This document shows positions 46,660 to 58,300 of a stretch of 64,000 nucleotides of DNA, piece by piece (within the stretch, counting starts at the first letter, position 1; every line of letters starts with the position of its first letter). The DNA lies in the NCBI GenBank assembly GCA_900074885.1, contig FJUW01000023.1:838909-902908 (forward strand). The letters run 5' to 3'. A program made the translations under genes and the position numbers. Origin of the DNA: Rhynchosporium graminicola (Eukaryota; Ascomycota; Leotiomycetes; Helotiales; Ploettnerulaceae). The notes under the pieces are model-generated. The model worked only from the letters and a program-made list of their open reading frames with translations, ran no database searches and was not told the origin of the DNA.

Positions 46660-46957
46660 GTTGCGCCCTCAGCGGTCGAGAGATCATACCATTGACCCCA
46701 GCTGTTGGCCTATCCACTAGGCACTTTTCGACTTTCGAAAACGCTCGAATCTCTTTAATGGATTACGGGCGACAGATGACCGCACTATGTGTGCAACAAT
46801 ATGCCCTGACAAGAAAGGATCATTCCTGATCCCATTATCCCGAAGTACTTTCCAAGACTGATCAAGAGTCCCGGCTCCACAAACATCAACAGTATGATCA
46901 ACCTCTACTTCCCCTAAGTGCATATACCAGGGAATGTGAGCCACCCAGCTCTCCCGC

Positions 46958-48507
46958 TTAAGTGCTCTTTGCCTTCAGCCATGGATCTTCAAGGAGCTCC
47001 TTAGCTGTCTTCCTGTCTTCTGGCAACCATTGGAGCATTTTTTTTATAAAACTAAGAAAGGCGCGTTTATCTTCTCCTTCAAGAGAAAGGACAGAATCCT
47101 CTAAGCTGACACAAGTCGGGATTAAATCCTTGTGCATAAACTCACCTTCACAGTTGAAGAATGGTCCTCCGTAAAACTCGCGAGCGGTCTGGCAAAGCTT
47201 GCCTTGTGAATTTGGCACGGCATGGCTCCATTTGACCTCACTCCAGCGTATTTCTCGATCAAGGAGTATTTTTGGTGCTGGCCCTAGTAATGCAATCATT
47301 TCCGCAAGATGTGCTCGAGCATCGTAGTCTCCGTTGCTTGAACGAATATGTGTGAATAAGTCCACACCCTCCATCATGTTGTAGATCTGTGAACGTCGCG
47401 TAAGCTAAATCTTGAATAGGTGGTCGAAACGGAAACGTACCAATACGCCAAGGTTCCAAATGTCTGCGCTATGCGTCCAGCTCGTGCCCAAGAGTACTTC
47501 TGGGGCATGGTAAAGAGGCGGCTGGATAGGGTGCATCAGAGGCTCAGAACCCTCTCCTGATTGTGCCAAACCAAAGTCTGCGATCTTGGGTAGTATTCCG
47601 AATGACTGGGGTGGCCCGAAATCATTGTGTGAGCGATAGATCGTTCGGCCGTCTCTGATCTTTCGAGGCATAGGATTTTCAGCTTGTTTTCGGACAAAAT
47701 CTTCGATCACAGATGGATGCTCAAATCCCAGTAAGATGTTGTCCAGTTTGAGATCTATGATAGCATGAGCCTGGGCATGCATTGATGTGAAGAGCAGCCT
47801 CAGTCTCACCTGTGTGGATGATGTGACACTCAGAATGTAGATAATCGAGTCCCCGTAGGAGAAACCTCAAGTATACCTTAAGAAGCGCCGGTGGTAATTT
47901 GCCGTCTTCCCAGCGCCGTTGAAATAGCCAGAGGGGCTCTCTCATAGGCTCATATACCAGGCACAAGTGGGGTCCATCTTGGCCCGGGGCTTCGAAACTG
48001 TCGAGCATTGTCCTCACAAATGAGAAGCCATCGTGTGATGGATTCTTCATGAGATGTTGGGTTAAAATCCGCTCATGTTTCGCTGCATCGTCATCGACGC
48101 AATCGGAGGCGGTGACTTTCACAGTCACATAACGGTTGGAGTTCCACCACCATCTGTGAATACGGTCAGATTACGCATCTAACCCAGGCTAGCACATACT
48201 GTTCCGTGTCTTTGGCCAGCCATACAGTGGATGTAGTTCCCCATCCTACCTTCACCAGAATCTTATATCTGTTGTTGAGGAGGTCGCCTGGATTCACTGG
48301 TAAAAAACGCTTTGGATCATAACCAGGATTCCTTTCCTCCTCTATCCGAACATCAGCCGGCAGGATTGTTGGTGGTCGACTTGCAGACATGATGAACCCT
48401 CTTAAAGTAGCCGGCTGTCGCAGGAGTGGAAGTGTTCGAGTACCCAAAACTTTGGGCATCCACATGATGAATGAGAACGGTTGACTTTCGGGTTGAGTTG
48501 GGTGCAC
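46958..48507 (-). CDS. SRPK-like serine/threonine protein kinase
   Basis: This kinase is of the SR-protein-kinase-related group, which is expanded in filamentous fungi. Four exons (48507-48200, 48153-47810, 47754-47441, 47386-46958) join in phase to 464 aa. The glycine loop is GWGTTSTVWLA (88-98) and the ATP-anchoring lysine is K115 in YVTVKV. The catalytic loop is HTDLKLDN (216-223); His-Thr-Asp is the normal SRPK form. DFGLA starts at 277, the APE equivalent is APEVLLG, and the subdomain after it is THSADIWNLGVLIYNMMEG. The spacer between catalytic loop and DFG is a long loop typical of SRPKs. All catalytic residues are present. The 5-prime end may be shorter: an internal Met (MSASRPPTILPADVR) at codon 40 is also a plausible start. 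Substrates are unknown. Confidence 0.92.
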
Positions 48508-49545
48508 GAACGTCCACGTCCTCCTGAATGCAGCTCCAGTTTTGGCGCTGTACGGAGACCCTAACAGACCTTTCTTACAGAAACCGAGCAGGGATGAATA
48601 AGATGGACGGTCCAGTTTGCCTCTCCAGATTCCAATACCAAGGTCTGAATGGAAAGACTCAAGACTTCAGCTCAATTTGAAAGAGCTCTCAATTTCACCC
48701 GCAAGTTTGGCGTCAAGTCATCCATGGCTGTGGCTGTGCCTTTGGATATCGATTGAAAGGTCATGAGGCACCAAGGCACACCCGCCTATTCGTATGAGAC
48801 ACACCCATACCACTTTACCCATCTGGATCTAAGCGAGTTTCTCCCTCCTAGAAGCTATAATCGTCTGTAAAGCTACGAGGATTGACATAATTTATATATT
48901 TGAATTAAATAGAATTGAGTTTCTATCTAGTTAATTTATTCCTAATATACTTCTTGGATTCCGACCTTTCGATCGATTCCGACTGTGGATGTTAGTTAGC
49001 GGCTACGAAGGGCGCTAAATGTCTCGCAGCAACTCTATCTTCAGCTTGTAGCCTTGAAAATTGTCACGATAACAACAAGGCCGGGCACTTTTGATACCCT
49101 GTGTTGGTGAATTCATACCTTGATTCAGAAGGTCAAGTGTGGGCGGCCGTCAGTGTCTAAATGTTGAGTCATCTATGGCCAATAGATTTTACATGATTGA
49201 TCCGGATAAACCATGCCTCAGACCTGCACATGTACCAAGTATATACATCGCGAATGAGTTCGTGGAACCGCGCTGAACCCAGTCAATCAGTATGCATTCA
49301 TCATGAGCCTAGTCCACCACCCCCTCCCTCCCACATTCCATGGACAGTTTCCCCTCCAAACTTGAAAAAGCATACGATAATGGCCGCTTGCTTGTTGCCT
49401 CATGGCGCGCGCGTTTCCTTGGTCAAACATATAAAGTCGTCCTCAATTCCGATTACTTTGTCCAGTTCTTATATCCCGAAGCACGTAACAGATTCAGATC
49501 ATCAGCTTAAGCCTTTCATCGTGCCGACCGATCCAGCAGCAAGAT
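48508..49545. other. Intergenic region
   Basis: An AT-rich patch (TAATTTATATATTTGAATTAAATAG type) lies near 48886-48950. No supportable gene. The short ORF 49197-49553 shows no domain and runs into the leader of the next gene. Confidence 0.4.
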
Positions 49546-50099
49546 ATGAGTAGACATTTCTCCTCTGCCGTGAGGGCGGCCGCAAGAATCATCTGGACAT
49601 TCAAGGGCACCACGAAGAATTTGGACATGGAAGTAGTAGCTGTCGAACAAGCTGTCGTGGCGAATCCTGAACTATCAAAGAAAGTGAAGAGGGTGTCATC
49701 AAGTAAGTCCTTGCAACTACTTGACATATCGTTGTGTAGTTGATGAATTCTAACTTGAATTCAACCTGTAGTGGGGATCCGCATCCCACCAAATATGCCG
49801 ACGGCACCGAGGATCCGATTCACATTTCAGGCGTCCTTGGTGAAGGAAACCTGAAAGGATCTAAGAGGGCAACATCCTTTCACTATTATCCAGAGACGGG
49901 TGACATTAGATTCTCGAATTCGAAATATCCACCCATCCGTATCGGCACATCCAATGCTGCAGCGGCATCATCGTCTTCTGCTCAGTCAGAGACTCAATTA
50001 CCTGCTCACCAAGAGGCACCAGATTGGGAGTGGGATGAAAATATTCAAAAGTACAAGTATTGGGACGGCGTCAAGTGGGTCGAGCAGGAGGAGACTTGA
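49546..50099 (+). CDS. Small unidentified protein, two putative exons
   Basis: The first part, from ATG 49546, encodes MSRHFSSAVRAAARIIWTFK and continues about 53 codons to a good donor (AAGTAAGTCC near 49700). The second part is open to the stop at 50099 and contains HPTKYADGTEDPIHISGVLG, ATSFHYYPETGDIRFSNSKY and a C-terminal DWEWDENIQKYKYWDGVKWV. The second part looks like a real conserved protein because it is polar, periodic in aromatic residues and free of stops. However, the obvious acceptor (CTGTAG at 49766-49771) does not join the two frames, so either the first exon belongs elsewhere or the product starts at ATG 49743 (MNSNLNSTCSGDPHPTKY). I do not recognise a family. A short basic N-terminus would suit a mitochondrial protein, which is a guess. 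Confidence 0.5.
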
Positions 50100-51792
50100 A
50101 GAGCGACTGCGAAGATTGGCCCAGATTCTCAGCCGGTTCTTCCATGTGGGAAGAAGCTCGAAAGCTGCTCGTTACATTTCTCGAATCGTAACTGGGATGG
50201 AAGGATCCAGAAAGCTTTGCTAGATGTTGGTTGAAACTTGCTCTGTCAAAATTGACGTCGGAGAGTTGAGTACGACCAGGAGTCATTGCACAATACATGA
50301 TTGATTCCGATTAAAAGTCGAAAACATTGTCATGCAAGCCTTTCTCCAATATCAATCTCCGTCGTTTTGTTTTGTGAATTTGAACCCGATATCGAAACAC
50401 GTCTTATGGCGCGTACTAAGTCGATTGATCAAGATTTCAGCTACAAGCCGATTGTTGTTATCGATCCAACCTTAGAGACAAAGGCAGGAGTAAAGGAATG
50501 GTTCTAAATAGCAACTGAATGATCAGCTGACGGATTAGCAATCAGGATGAATCTTGAATAAGGAATCACTAGGTCATTGGTCTCTACCGACGCTGTAATA
50601 AGAACGTTCTTCTCTATGAATAACTCAAGAGCTAGGAACAGTACCAAATGGCAGATGCGGAACAGGGATAAAACTTCCCCTCGACTACTGTCCTCAGGGT
50701 GTACTAGCAGCTTTGCTACGTAGAGTACAACTTTGCTAACCGTCTAAGACTTTACTCCTTTCCGGTACTGCGTTGAGGTTAATCAGCTGGTATCGATATC
50801 GAAGTTTCTTGTGCAACAGATAAATATATTTTTTTTTTTTTTCTGGCTCAGAGAACTTGTTAAGGAAGGGGTCTATTAGAGGAGAGGGCTCCTACCTAAA
50901 AACCGTCAGAGACCCGCCGCCTGGTGATTCCTTTTTACTTAAGGTATATAGTAATCAAGATAAATCATCAAAAGTCCATCACCTGATCATTCTTTTGCTC
51001 TTGCGCATGCCTGTAAGGTACTTTATCTTGAATCCTCGCAGACCCTTTCAAGATCATAAGTAGCGTCCAATTCTGATATCACAGGGTAAAAATGCTAATC
51101 AATCCAGCATACAATGACGTCACAAACCTCCACCATTCTCAACCACTCTCGTAGCGCAACATCTAATCTGGTCTGTATCCCTCCTCGCGCTATACTATAT
51201 CAATAACACTAAATAAAGCTGTGCGGTGCGAGCCTGCAGATTCCGTATCAGAGATAACAATACCTCATTACCTACCTTACCTACCTTACCTACCTACCTA
51301 CCTTAAGGTAGCGTAGCAGCCTCATCCAGCAGCCTCAACTGCTATATGCAACAAAACACCGTTCCTAGGTAAGTAATCTCCATCGTATCTGTACGGCTCG
51401 TACGGGTACGGAGTCCTGTAAGGGGAAGGAAGATCGACAATCGCTTACGGAGAGGGGAAGAAGTGGAAGAAGTGGTCTGGGATTTATGCTTTTTACAATA
51501 GGAACGGGACTATAAGAAATGGTAAGCAGCCAAGCATCGGAGTTCGGGGGTTGAGATGATGAGATAGATGATGAGATGATGTCATGAGATGGGTTGATAG
51601 ATAAGGGAAAGGGGAAAGGGAAAAGCGAAAAGGGGTTATCAAGCGAGGAGGCACGCCTCGTGTATAGGTAGGTAAGGTAGGTAGGTACTGTAGGTATTAT
51701 TTGCTCTATTAGCTGAGCTTAGTGTATATTAATTACCTGTATAATAACAATGCAATTGCACCTAAATGAGAATAATATATCTATCACTAGTA
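50100..51792. other. Intergenic region rich in simple repeats
   Basis: A short ORF (50301-50507) includes MARTKSIDQDFSYKPIVVID but has no recognised domain. Poly-T (14 nt) lies at 50829-50842, ACCTT-type repeats at 51270-51306, GATGA units at 51555-51580 and GGAAAGG units at 51605-51622. Short sequence blocks here and beyond 52586 bracket the pogo-like insertion. Confidence 0.45.
51270..51306. repeat. ACCTACCTT tandem repeat
   Basis: Repeated CCTACCTTA/CCTACCTA units, in non-coding DNA. Its complement-like form GTAGGTAAGGTAGGTAGGTA occurs at about 51666-51688, so the two could pair as a large inverted repeat of roughly 380-bp loop. Confidence 0.7.
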
Positions 51793-52585
51793 CAGTGAAA
51801 CCCCTGTTATAACGATCACCGTTATAACGATATTTCTATTATAGCGATATATTTCCACGGACGGAGCGTTTTCTTATATAATTCCTAATATCAACGATAT
51901 CGTTACTAAATTACCGTATATCGTTATATTAGTTCAGCTCGGTATACCTCGAATATCAATTACAATTGAGCAGCGACGAGCTCTACGATAGGTATTCCGG
52001 AGTTAGTTTATAAACGTTAGTAATACGATAATTTATAACTACTTCTGGAAATCAACTCTAGTCGTAGCTCTAATAGCTCTTCCGATATCACCTTAGCTAG
52101 CTAATCTTACACAGCTTTATCAATAAGCTTCAATAGTAGTAGATATTAGGGACGCTATAAGTTTAAGTAACTTCTTGAACCCCCCGGAAGAAGCTATAAC
52201 GGACGTAATTAATATAGAGAACGAGTAGACTAACGACGCTTTATTACAAGAGATAATAGAAGATCACTTATAAAGCGAAACTCTAGAGGATGAAGACGAG
52301 GCTAGAGACTTAGTTCTAGAGCTAGAATACTCTATTCAAGACGTAAGGTAGGCTTTAAAGGTATTACTTTGCTTTATAGAGAAGTAAAGAACTATAAATA
52401 TAAGTTATGTACAAGTAATTGAGCGCTACGAGTAGGAGTTATAGTCTATAGAGAGAGACTCGCTCTCCTAGGGTTCCCTTGATAGGTGGCTTATATAATA
52501 TAAACTCGTTCCTTTATAACGATATATCCGTTATAACGATATTTTTGACTGTCCCGAATCAATCGTTATAACAGGGGTTTCACTG
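51793..52585 (+). mobile_element. Internally deleted pogo/Fot-type Tc1-mariner transposon
   Basis: Perfect 23-bp terminal inverted repeats (CAGTGAAACCCCTGTTAT... at 51793-51815 and its exact complement at 52563-52585) are flanked by a TA duplication at 51791-51792 and 52586-52587. Subterminal copies of GTTATAACGAT are present at both ends. CAGT-starting ends with TA duplication are those of the pogo/Fot group of Tc1/mariner. The interior of about 750 bp still reads, in part, as the C-terminal tail of a pogo-type transposase: NPPEEAITDVINIENE near 52180, LLQEIIEDHL near 52250, and YVQVIERYE with SIERDSLS near 52415-52465, with in-frame stops. The catalytic DDE core is missing, so this is a non-autonomous deletion derivative. 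Confidence 0.88.
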
Positions 52586-52704
52586 TAGTTTCTCTCTTAT
52601 CATCCATCCACAATGAATTAGCACAAATCAAAATCCATTATTCCTTTCCTTCCTTCCACCCATCAGTCATCCTCAACTCCCCCCTTCCCCGATCCACATT
52701 CGAC

Positions 52705-52742
52705 CCTTCCCCTTCCCTTCCCTTCCCTTCCCTTCCCTTCCC
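52705..52742. repeat. CCCTT tandem repeat
   Basis: Seven or so consecutive CCCTT units in non-coding DNA just right of the pogo-like element. Confidence 0.85.
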
Positions 52743-52941
52743 GCCCGTGCACGAGAGATACTGGATGGCACGTGCATTAAATGAAACCAATTACCTTATG
52801 CACCACGGTTTTCCATTTTCCGTTTTTGTTGCACGTCGCTCCTGTGGACTCGGCATGCATTTGCATGAGCTAGCGCCATCTGCATGTCTCTCCGACCCGG
52901 GACTTCTGATTCGCCGGCTGGCTGGCTGGATAGGGCCCCTC

Positions 52942-52972
<31 letters not shown>
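52942..52972. repeat. CCCTGT tandem repeat
   Basis: Five hexamer units (CCCTGT). It is followed at 53005-53025 by GCTGC units, so several unrelated microsatellites lie within 300 bp. Confidence 0.85.
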
Positions 52973-53525
52973 ATTGTGAATGTGATGGAAAATAAGTGGG
53001 ATGGGCTGCGCTGCGCTGCGCTGCGTCGGATCACTCCCGGCTGGTGCTACCTACCTATTTTACCAAGTACCGGTAGGTACTGTACTGTAAGTATGATTAT
53101 CAAAGCGATGGAGTACAAGTATTCGGGTTGAAATACCTACACTCCCGTGCCGTTCTCGATGCTCAATTAATTAAGAAATAGGATTTGGTCCTGCGCTTGA
53201 TAGGCTTGAGTGAAATGGAATTATTGAAATTGATAGTAGAGGGTGGGTAGGTCAGTACGATATGGGTATGTGGTATGTTTTCGGACCGGACTTAGGATAC
53301 ATGATCTTTTCGAAAGCTGCTAGATTGGCCAGATTGTCTTTTGAAGTTGTTAATAACGAACCATCAGGTTTGACGCATTATGATATGTTTGAGAAAGCCT
53401 GTGATTCTAACCTCTGAACATTACTTACTGTTCTACCAAACATTCTTCGTACATCCCTCCCCCTCAAAGGAAAACAGACACCAAAAAATCATCTCCCTTC
53501 TCCTCCCCATCCCCAACCAACCCAT

Positions 53526-54870
53526 TCACCTCCCCCTCGCCCTCGCCCTCGCCCGCACAATCCCCTTCAACTTCCTCAACCCAAACATGCCCGGCAAGAT
53601 CCAATCAAACGCCCAGCTCCCCAACCAAGTACTCACGAACCAGACAAGCCAACTCTTATTCCCCCTCCAATACCACTTCTTCATCGTCGCCTTCCCCTTC
53701 AAAGCTTCCCTCACCACGCCTCTCGCATACTCCTCATTCCCCATCGCTCCATCCTGACTGTGCTTGACCCTCCTCTCGAAATCGCCTTTGATCTCAAGAT
53801 ACAGACTATCGCTGACCAAAACCCGGTCGGTTCTCGCGATGCGACTTTGGACACCGCCTGTGATGACTACGAGGACGTTGACATCATACGGTTCGACTAC
53901 ACGCAAAGTGGATTAGCAATTACCATACAGAAAAGATATTTTAAGATTCAGATACGACGCGTCTCAAAGAACAAGAAACACAGCACATCAAGGAATTTCA
54001 AGATAGGTTTCAAAAATACATACGTTCAAGACGCAGGGTTTGCGAGTAAGCGTGCAAAGCTGCTTTGGAAGCATTATACACGGATCCGAAGACGTAAGGC
54101 ACGATAGCGGCAACGGAGCCGATGTTCAGGATGAGGCCTTTGGAAGCGATGAGCAGCGGGATGAAGGATTGCGTGAGAGCGATCACGGCGAAGAAGTTCG
54201 TTTCGAAACAGGCACGCGCGTCGTCGAGATCGACTTCTGTTGCTGGGAGGGTGCAGTTGCGACCTCTGTGAGATCATCAGCCATTAGACCCTCTCATCCC
54301 ATTTCTTTGAATCTCATCTCCCTCATCTTTCCCCCATTCCATCTCAACTCATCTAACGAACCCACCATCCACACACACACACACACACACACAAACCCCC
54401 CAACAAATAAGAAGGGGAAGAGGAAAACCAACGCATTATTAACCAAAACATCCAACCTCCCCCCCGTCAATTTCTCAACCTGCACCCTCGCCTCCGCAAT
54501 ACCCTCTTTACTCGTGACATCCAGAGCCAGAGTCGACATGCCCATGTCCTCGAGATCTTGAATGGCTTCTTTCGTGCGAGCCGTCGCGATGACATGCAAG
54601 CCTAGAAGTAGGAGCGAGAGTTCATCAGCTTCTGTCCCGTTCTTCTCCCCAACGCCGTCACGGACGGGCCAGATATGAGTATCTCGTGAGATGGCCTACC
54701 TTTGGCGTGGAACTCTCGCGCAAGAGCATGGCCGATTCCTCCAGGTGAGCATCTGTATGTATGAGTTGGAGTTGATGCTGAAGGGTAGATGGTTCTTCGG
54801 GCTCTTGCGAAACGCAGGAGGAGGCCTACCCTGTGATCAGGACACTCTTTCTTGCCTGTTTTACGGACAT
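53526..54870 (-). CDS. Short-chain dehydrogenase, AYR1-like (1-acyl-dihydroxyacetone-phosphate reductase type)
   Basis: This is an NADP(H)-dependent classical SDR resembling yeast Ayr1, which reduces 1-acyl-DHAP in phosphatidic acid synthesis and is found on lipid droplets and ER. Five exons (54870-54830, 54752-54700, 54601-54433, 54265-54024, 53896-53526) join in phase to 291 aa. The start MSVKQARKSVLITG leads into the cofactor motif TGCSPGGIG, itself split by an intron. NNA is at 86-88, GSVA at 137-140, and the catalytic Tyr151-x3-Lys155 lies in YNASK. The C-terminal region WYWRGNKSWLVWFVSTWLGS is hydrophobic, as in membrane-associated Ayr1 relatives, and the end is a repetitive RARARARGR. 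Intron 3 contains a CA/TG microsatellite and starts with the less usual GTTGGT. The NNA junction at that intron is supported by the conserved sequence on both sides. Confidence 0.9.
54369..54393. repeat. CA dinucleotide microsatellite inside an intron
   Basis: About 12 CA units on the plus strand (TG on the coding strand) lie within intron 3 of the AYR1-like gene, between the NNA codons and the next exon. Confidence 0.9.
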
Positions 54871-55336
54871 GGCGATGAGTTTTTATGACGAATATAAAGT
54901 CTGCTGTACGTTGAAAATAATTAGGATTGCTTGTGTGAGATGCTCCATCGATGGATGAGACAAAGCTGGAATGCCGAGGTCTCCAACTATTAGTGTGCTG
55001 GACCCCTGAATTCCACATGATTAAGGCCACTTCGAGTTCAACGGAATTCAACGGTTACAAGTGGAACCAGACGACATCTCAGAATTATTTAGGCTAAACC
55101 TGTTCAGTATTTATTACCACATACATCATTCCTTCTTTCGAAACACTTCTGCTATGATTCGTTCGGAGCTATTTAAAAGTCCTCAGAGACCTCAGTCATG
55201 CCAGCCATCGTTACCACACAAAGTCATCGTAACATGAAAAATCTGAACAGGCAAAGAGAGACATTGAATACTCTCGAAGGAGAAATGACAGCAAGTCTAG
55301 AAAGCAAAATGTGTGAATCATGGTAGATATATGTCT
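54871..55336. other. Intergenic region between the dehydrogenase and the Ser/Thr-rich protein gene
   Basis: Promoter of the minus-strand dehydrogenase and 3-prime flank of the next minus-strand gene. No further gene was seen. Confidence 0.5.
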
Positions 55337-58300
55337 TTACCAAAGCCATCGACGACCTATGTTGCGTCTGGCTACCCCGCGATTGTTGTACCCACCGTAA
55401 GATGGAGGTCCATATGGCCCTGAAGTGGTGGTTGGAACTGGACCATACGCATATGAGTAGCCGCCAGGAATTGGAGTCTCTGTAGGTAAATCGACAGTTC
55501 CAGCAGATGTTACGAAAGTAGATGGAACTGATGTAGATGAAATACTTGTGAAGGCACCTACACGCACCAGGTTAGCTAAGCTCGAATATCGTCGGTAGGG
55601 ATTTTACCATCTGCAGTTGACGTCTCCGAGGGTTCTGAGACAGAACTAGCTCCAGACTCGGACGAGGAAACGGTGCTGCGGGTTAACGTGCATGATGTGT
55701 TACTGGACACGTGCGTCGTCGTAGTCGTGTAACCGGTTCCAGTTCCGCCCAGGACCGTTGAGGACGAGTTGCCCGGATAAGGAGGAGTGACGGTTGGAGC
55801 AGCGTGCGAGGACGAACTCGAGAGACTTGTCGCAATGCCAATAGCGGAGCTTGTTTCGGTGACATCAGAGCTCGAGCTTGTAGGAATTCCGTAAGGAGGA
55901 GATGAGGACAAGGATGTTGCAATCCCAATAGCGGAGCTTGTCTCGGTAACAGAGATGCTTCCGGTACCTGTAGGTCCGACAATTGAGCTCGAGTTCGATG
56001 GAAAGCTGTATGGAGCGGACGAAGACGGCGATGTTGCCACACCAATTGCAGAGCTGGTTTGAGTGACACTCGAGGAGCTGCCTGTACCTGGAAGGACGTA
56101 TGTTGAACTCGAAGGCTGTCCATACGGCACCGATGTAGTTGAGCTAACTGCACCATCATGTGTTGTGGTCAAAGAAGGAGGGCTTCCGGTACCAGTCGGC
56201 ACCACAGCCGAGCTTGAATTGAACAGCGGAAAAGGAGCCGTTGTGGTGAACACTCCATCAGCAGTGGATGTGCTGAGGGCTCCGGAAGTCGTCGGCGAAT
56301 AAAGTGGAAGTGTAGCTGAAATGAAACCTCCTGATACAGTCGAGCTAGCGCTTGCCACAGAGCTTGAATTATGGGTGGGGAATGGAGCACTGCTTGATAA
56401 TGTTGAGGTGAAGATGCCATCAGTCAAGCTACTAGAGGCATCTGATGAAGTCGGAGCCGGTACAGTCGAGGTAACCTGTGTGGTAAATTTAACAGTTGTA
56501 TTTGTTTCAATGACACTGCTTGCTGTTGAACTCGTGTTTGTTGGAAATGGAGGAGTTGTTGGTTTTGTTGTTTCAGCCTCCGAACACGTCGTGTTAGAGT
56601 ACGGGCCAGCATTGCTTGACGTCGAAGTTGGAATGTATCCGCTGGCTGAAGTTGAGGTGAATATCCCATCAGTCAAGGTACTTGAGGCGTCGATTGAGGA
56701 AGCAGATGATGGCTTTGTATATTGGCTTGCGGTGGGCCCAGCAGTAGTTGACGTATTGGTGCTATGGTACGGTGCTGTGGTTGGGACAGAGGAGGTCGGA
56801 AAACCTTGCGATGGGGCTGAGGTTGCAGTGCCGTCAGTCAAACTGCTCGAAACTTCAATGGAGCTTGGAATCGATCCGTACTGAGTCGAAGCGGTGGAAG
56901 ATGTCAGATTGTAGTATGGTGCTGTTGTTAGGGCAGCCGAGCTTGAGAATCCGGATGAAGGCGTGGAAGTTGCAATGCCGTCGGTCAAACTGCTCGATTC
57001 ATCAATGGAGCTTGAAGTCGATGAGTACTTAGTGGAAGCGGTGGAAGATGTCACGTTGTAGTATGGCGCCGATGTTGGGGCAGCCGAGCTTGAGAATCCG
57101 GATGAAGGCGTGGGAGTTGCAATTCCATCGGTCAAGCTACTTGACAGATCGACAGAACTTGAAGTCGATGAGGATTGAGTAGATGCCACTGAAGATGTTA
57201 AATTGTGGTATGGCGCCGATGTTGGAACAACGGACGAACTTGAGAATCCAGACGAAGGCGTGGAAGTTGCGGTTCCATCATTCAAGCTGCTCGATGAATC
57301 CGTCGAAGATTTGGAGGTGTATGGAGCAGTCGCTGGAATTGAGGAACTGCTGGAGCTGTACGAGGAAGAGGAAGTTGCAATACCGCCTGTCGAGGTACTT
57401 GATCCAGCTATAGAAGTTGTGTTAGAGTACAGGCCCGATGTGCTGGCTGATGTTAAGATTCCTGAAGATCCAGTGCCGATCGGGATAGATGTGGTGGTGG
57501 TCTGGGTAGTTTGAGACGACACCGTGGTGTCCGAAGACCCACTAGGCGAACTTGAGCTTGCTACCGAGGATGGAGTGTTGCTGGTGCTCTGGGAAGTGGA
57601 TGTAAACGGCCCATCTGCTGACGACGTTGTCTGAGGAACAGTCGTAGCCGATGAGTTTGATACACTATGATTCGGCTTGTTAGTATTATTTCTTTCACGG
57701 ACTTGAGATTCGCCAGAATCCCAAGATTCGCAAGCATTGGATTAATGATGCGGTAAGCTTCAGAAAAGGAAACTGACCTGGATGATGATGGGACTGTTGC
57801 AGAAATACCTGAAGAGGTCACCGCTGGCAATGAAGAGGTCGCGGCCCCAGAATTGAGACAATTGCAAGCAGATGAGACAGCTGACGGCGAGTCTTTGCAC
57901 TGAGAGACAAAACTTGGAAGACCTGCTGTTGCGGTATTGATCGCCGTCGTGTAACTTGAACAAAATTCAGCCGCAAGCGTAGACTTGCCTATGAGTTGAC
58001 GAAGACAGTTGTTTTTGTAACAAGCTCCAGGCTTGATTGTATTGCTTCCGGGCGGCGACGTGATTGAAGGTTGTTTAGAACTCGTGCTCGATGAGCCGCC
58101 AATATTCGAGGTCGCTGAGGAGACGAAGGCACTACTAGTTTCTGGACTATATGGCTTGGAGGTTACGGCACTCGACAAGGAAGTGAATATACCGATAGCA
58201 CTCGACGTTGTTTGGTCAGAACTGGAAGCCGATGATACTGAAGACACGGGAGATGAGGTGTTGCTCTTGATCTCCGAGGACGAGCTTGGTGCTGTGTACA

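Larger units (their letters stand above)
45512..46957. other. Intergenic region with an assembly gap
   Basis: Divergence region upstream of the SH3-like gene and downstream of the kinase gene. It contains the gap of 11 N at 45819-45829 and a TA microsatellite at 46642-46659. ORFs spanning the gap are artefacts of unknown bases. No other gene was seen. Confidence 0.5.
52586..53525. other. Intergenic, microsatellite-rich
   Basis: CCCTT, CCCTGT and GCTGC tandem tracts, then ordinary 3-prime flank of the minus-strand dehydrogenase. The open frame at 52747-52995 contains the CCCTGT repeat and is not a credible gene. Confidence 0.5.

Noticed and set aside
47800..47830. Kinase catalytic loop reading HTD instead of HRD, considered as a pseudokinase sign
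   Set aside because: SR-protein kinases normally have HTD at this place and all other catalytic residues are intact, so this is family-typical.
52747..52995. 82-codon frame containing a CPCPCPCPC run
   Set aside because: The Cys/Pro pattern comes from the CCCTGT microsatellite, and nothing else supports a gene.
51270..53030. Regularly spaced short repeats considered as CRISPR or telomeric arrays
   Set aside because: They are plain microsatellites of different unit types without spacers, and none is the fungal telomere unit TTAGGG.
54294..54599. 101-codon open frame through the CA repeat
   Set aside because: The first half is exon 3 of the AYR1-like gene; the rest is intron read-through (CVCVCVW from the repeat) and is not protein-like.
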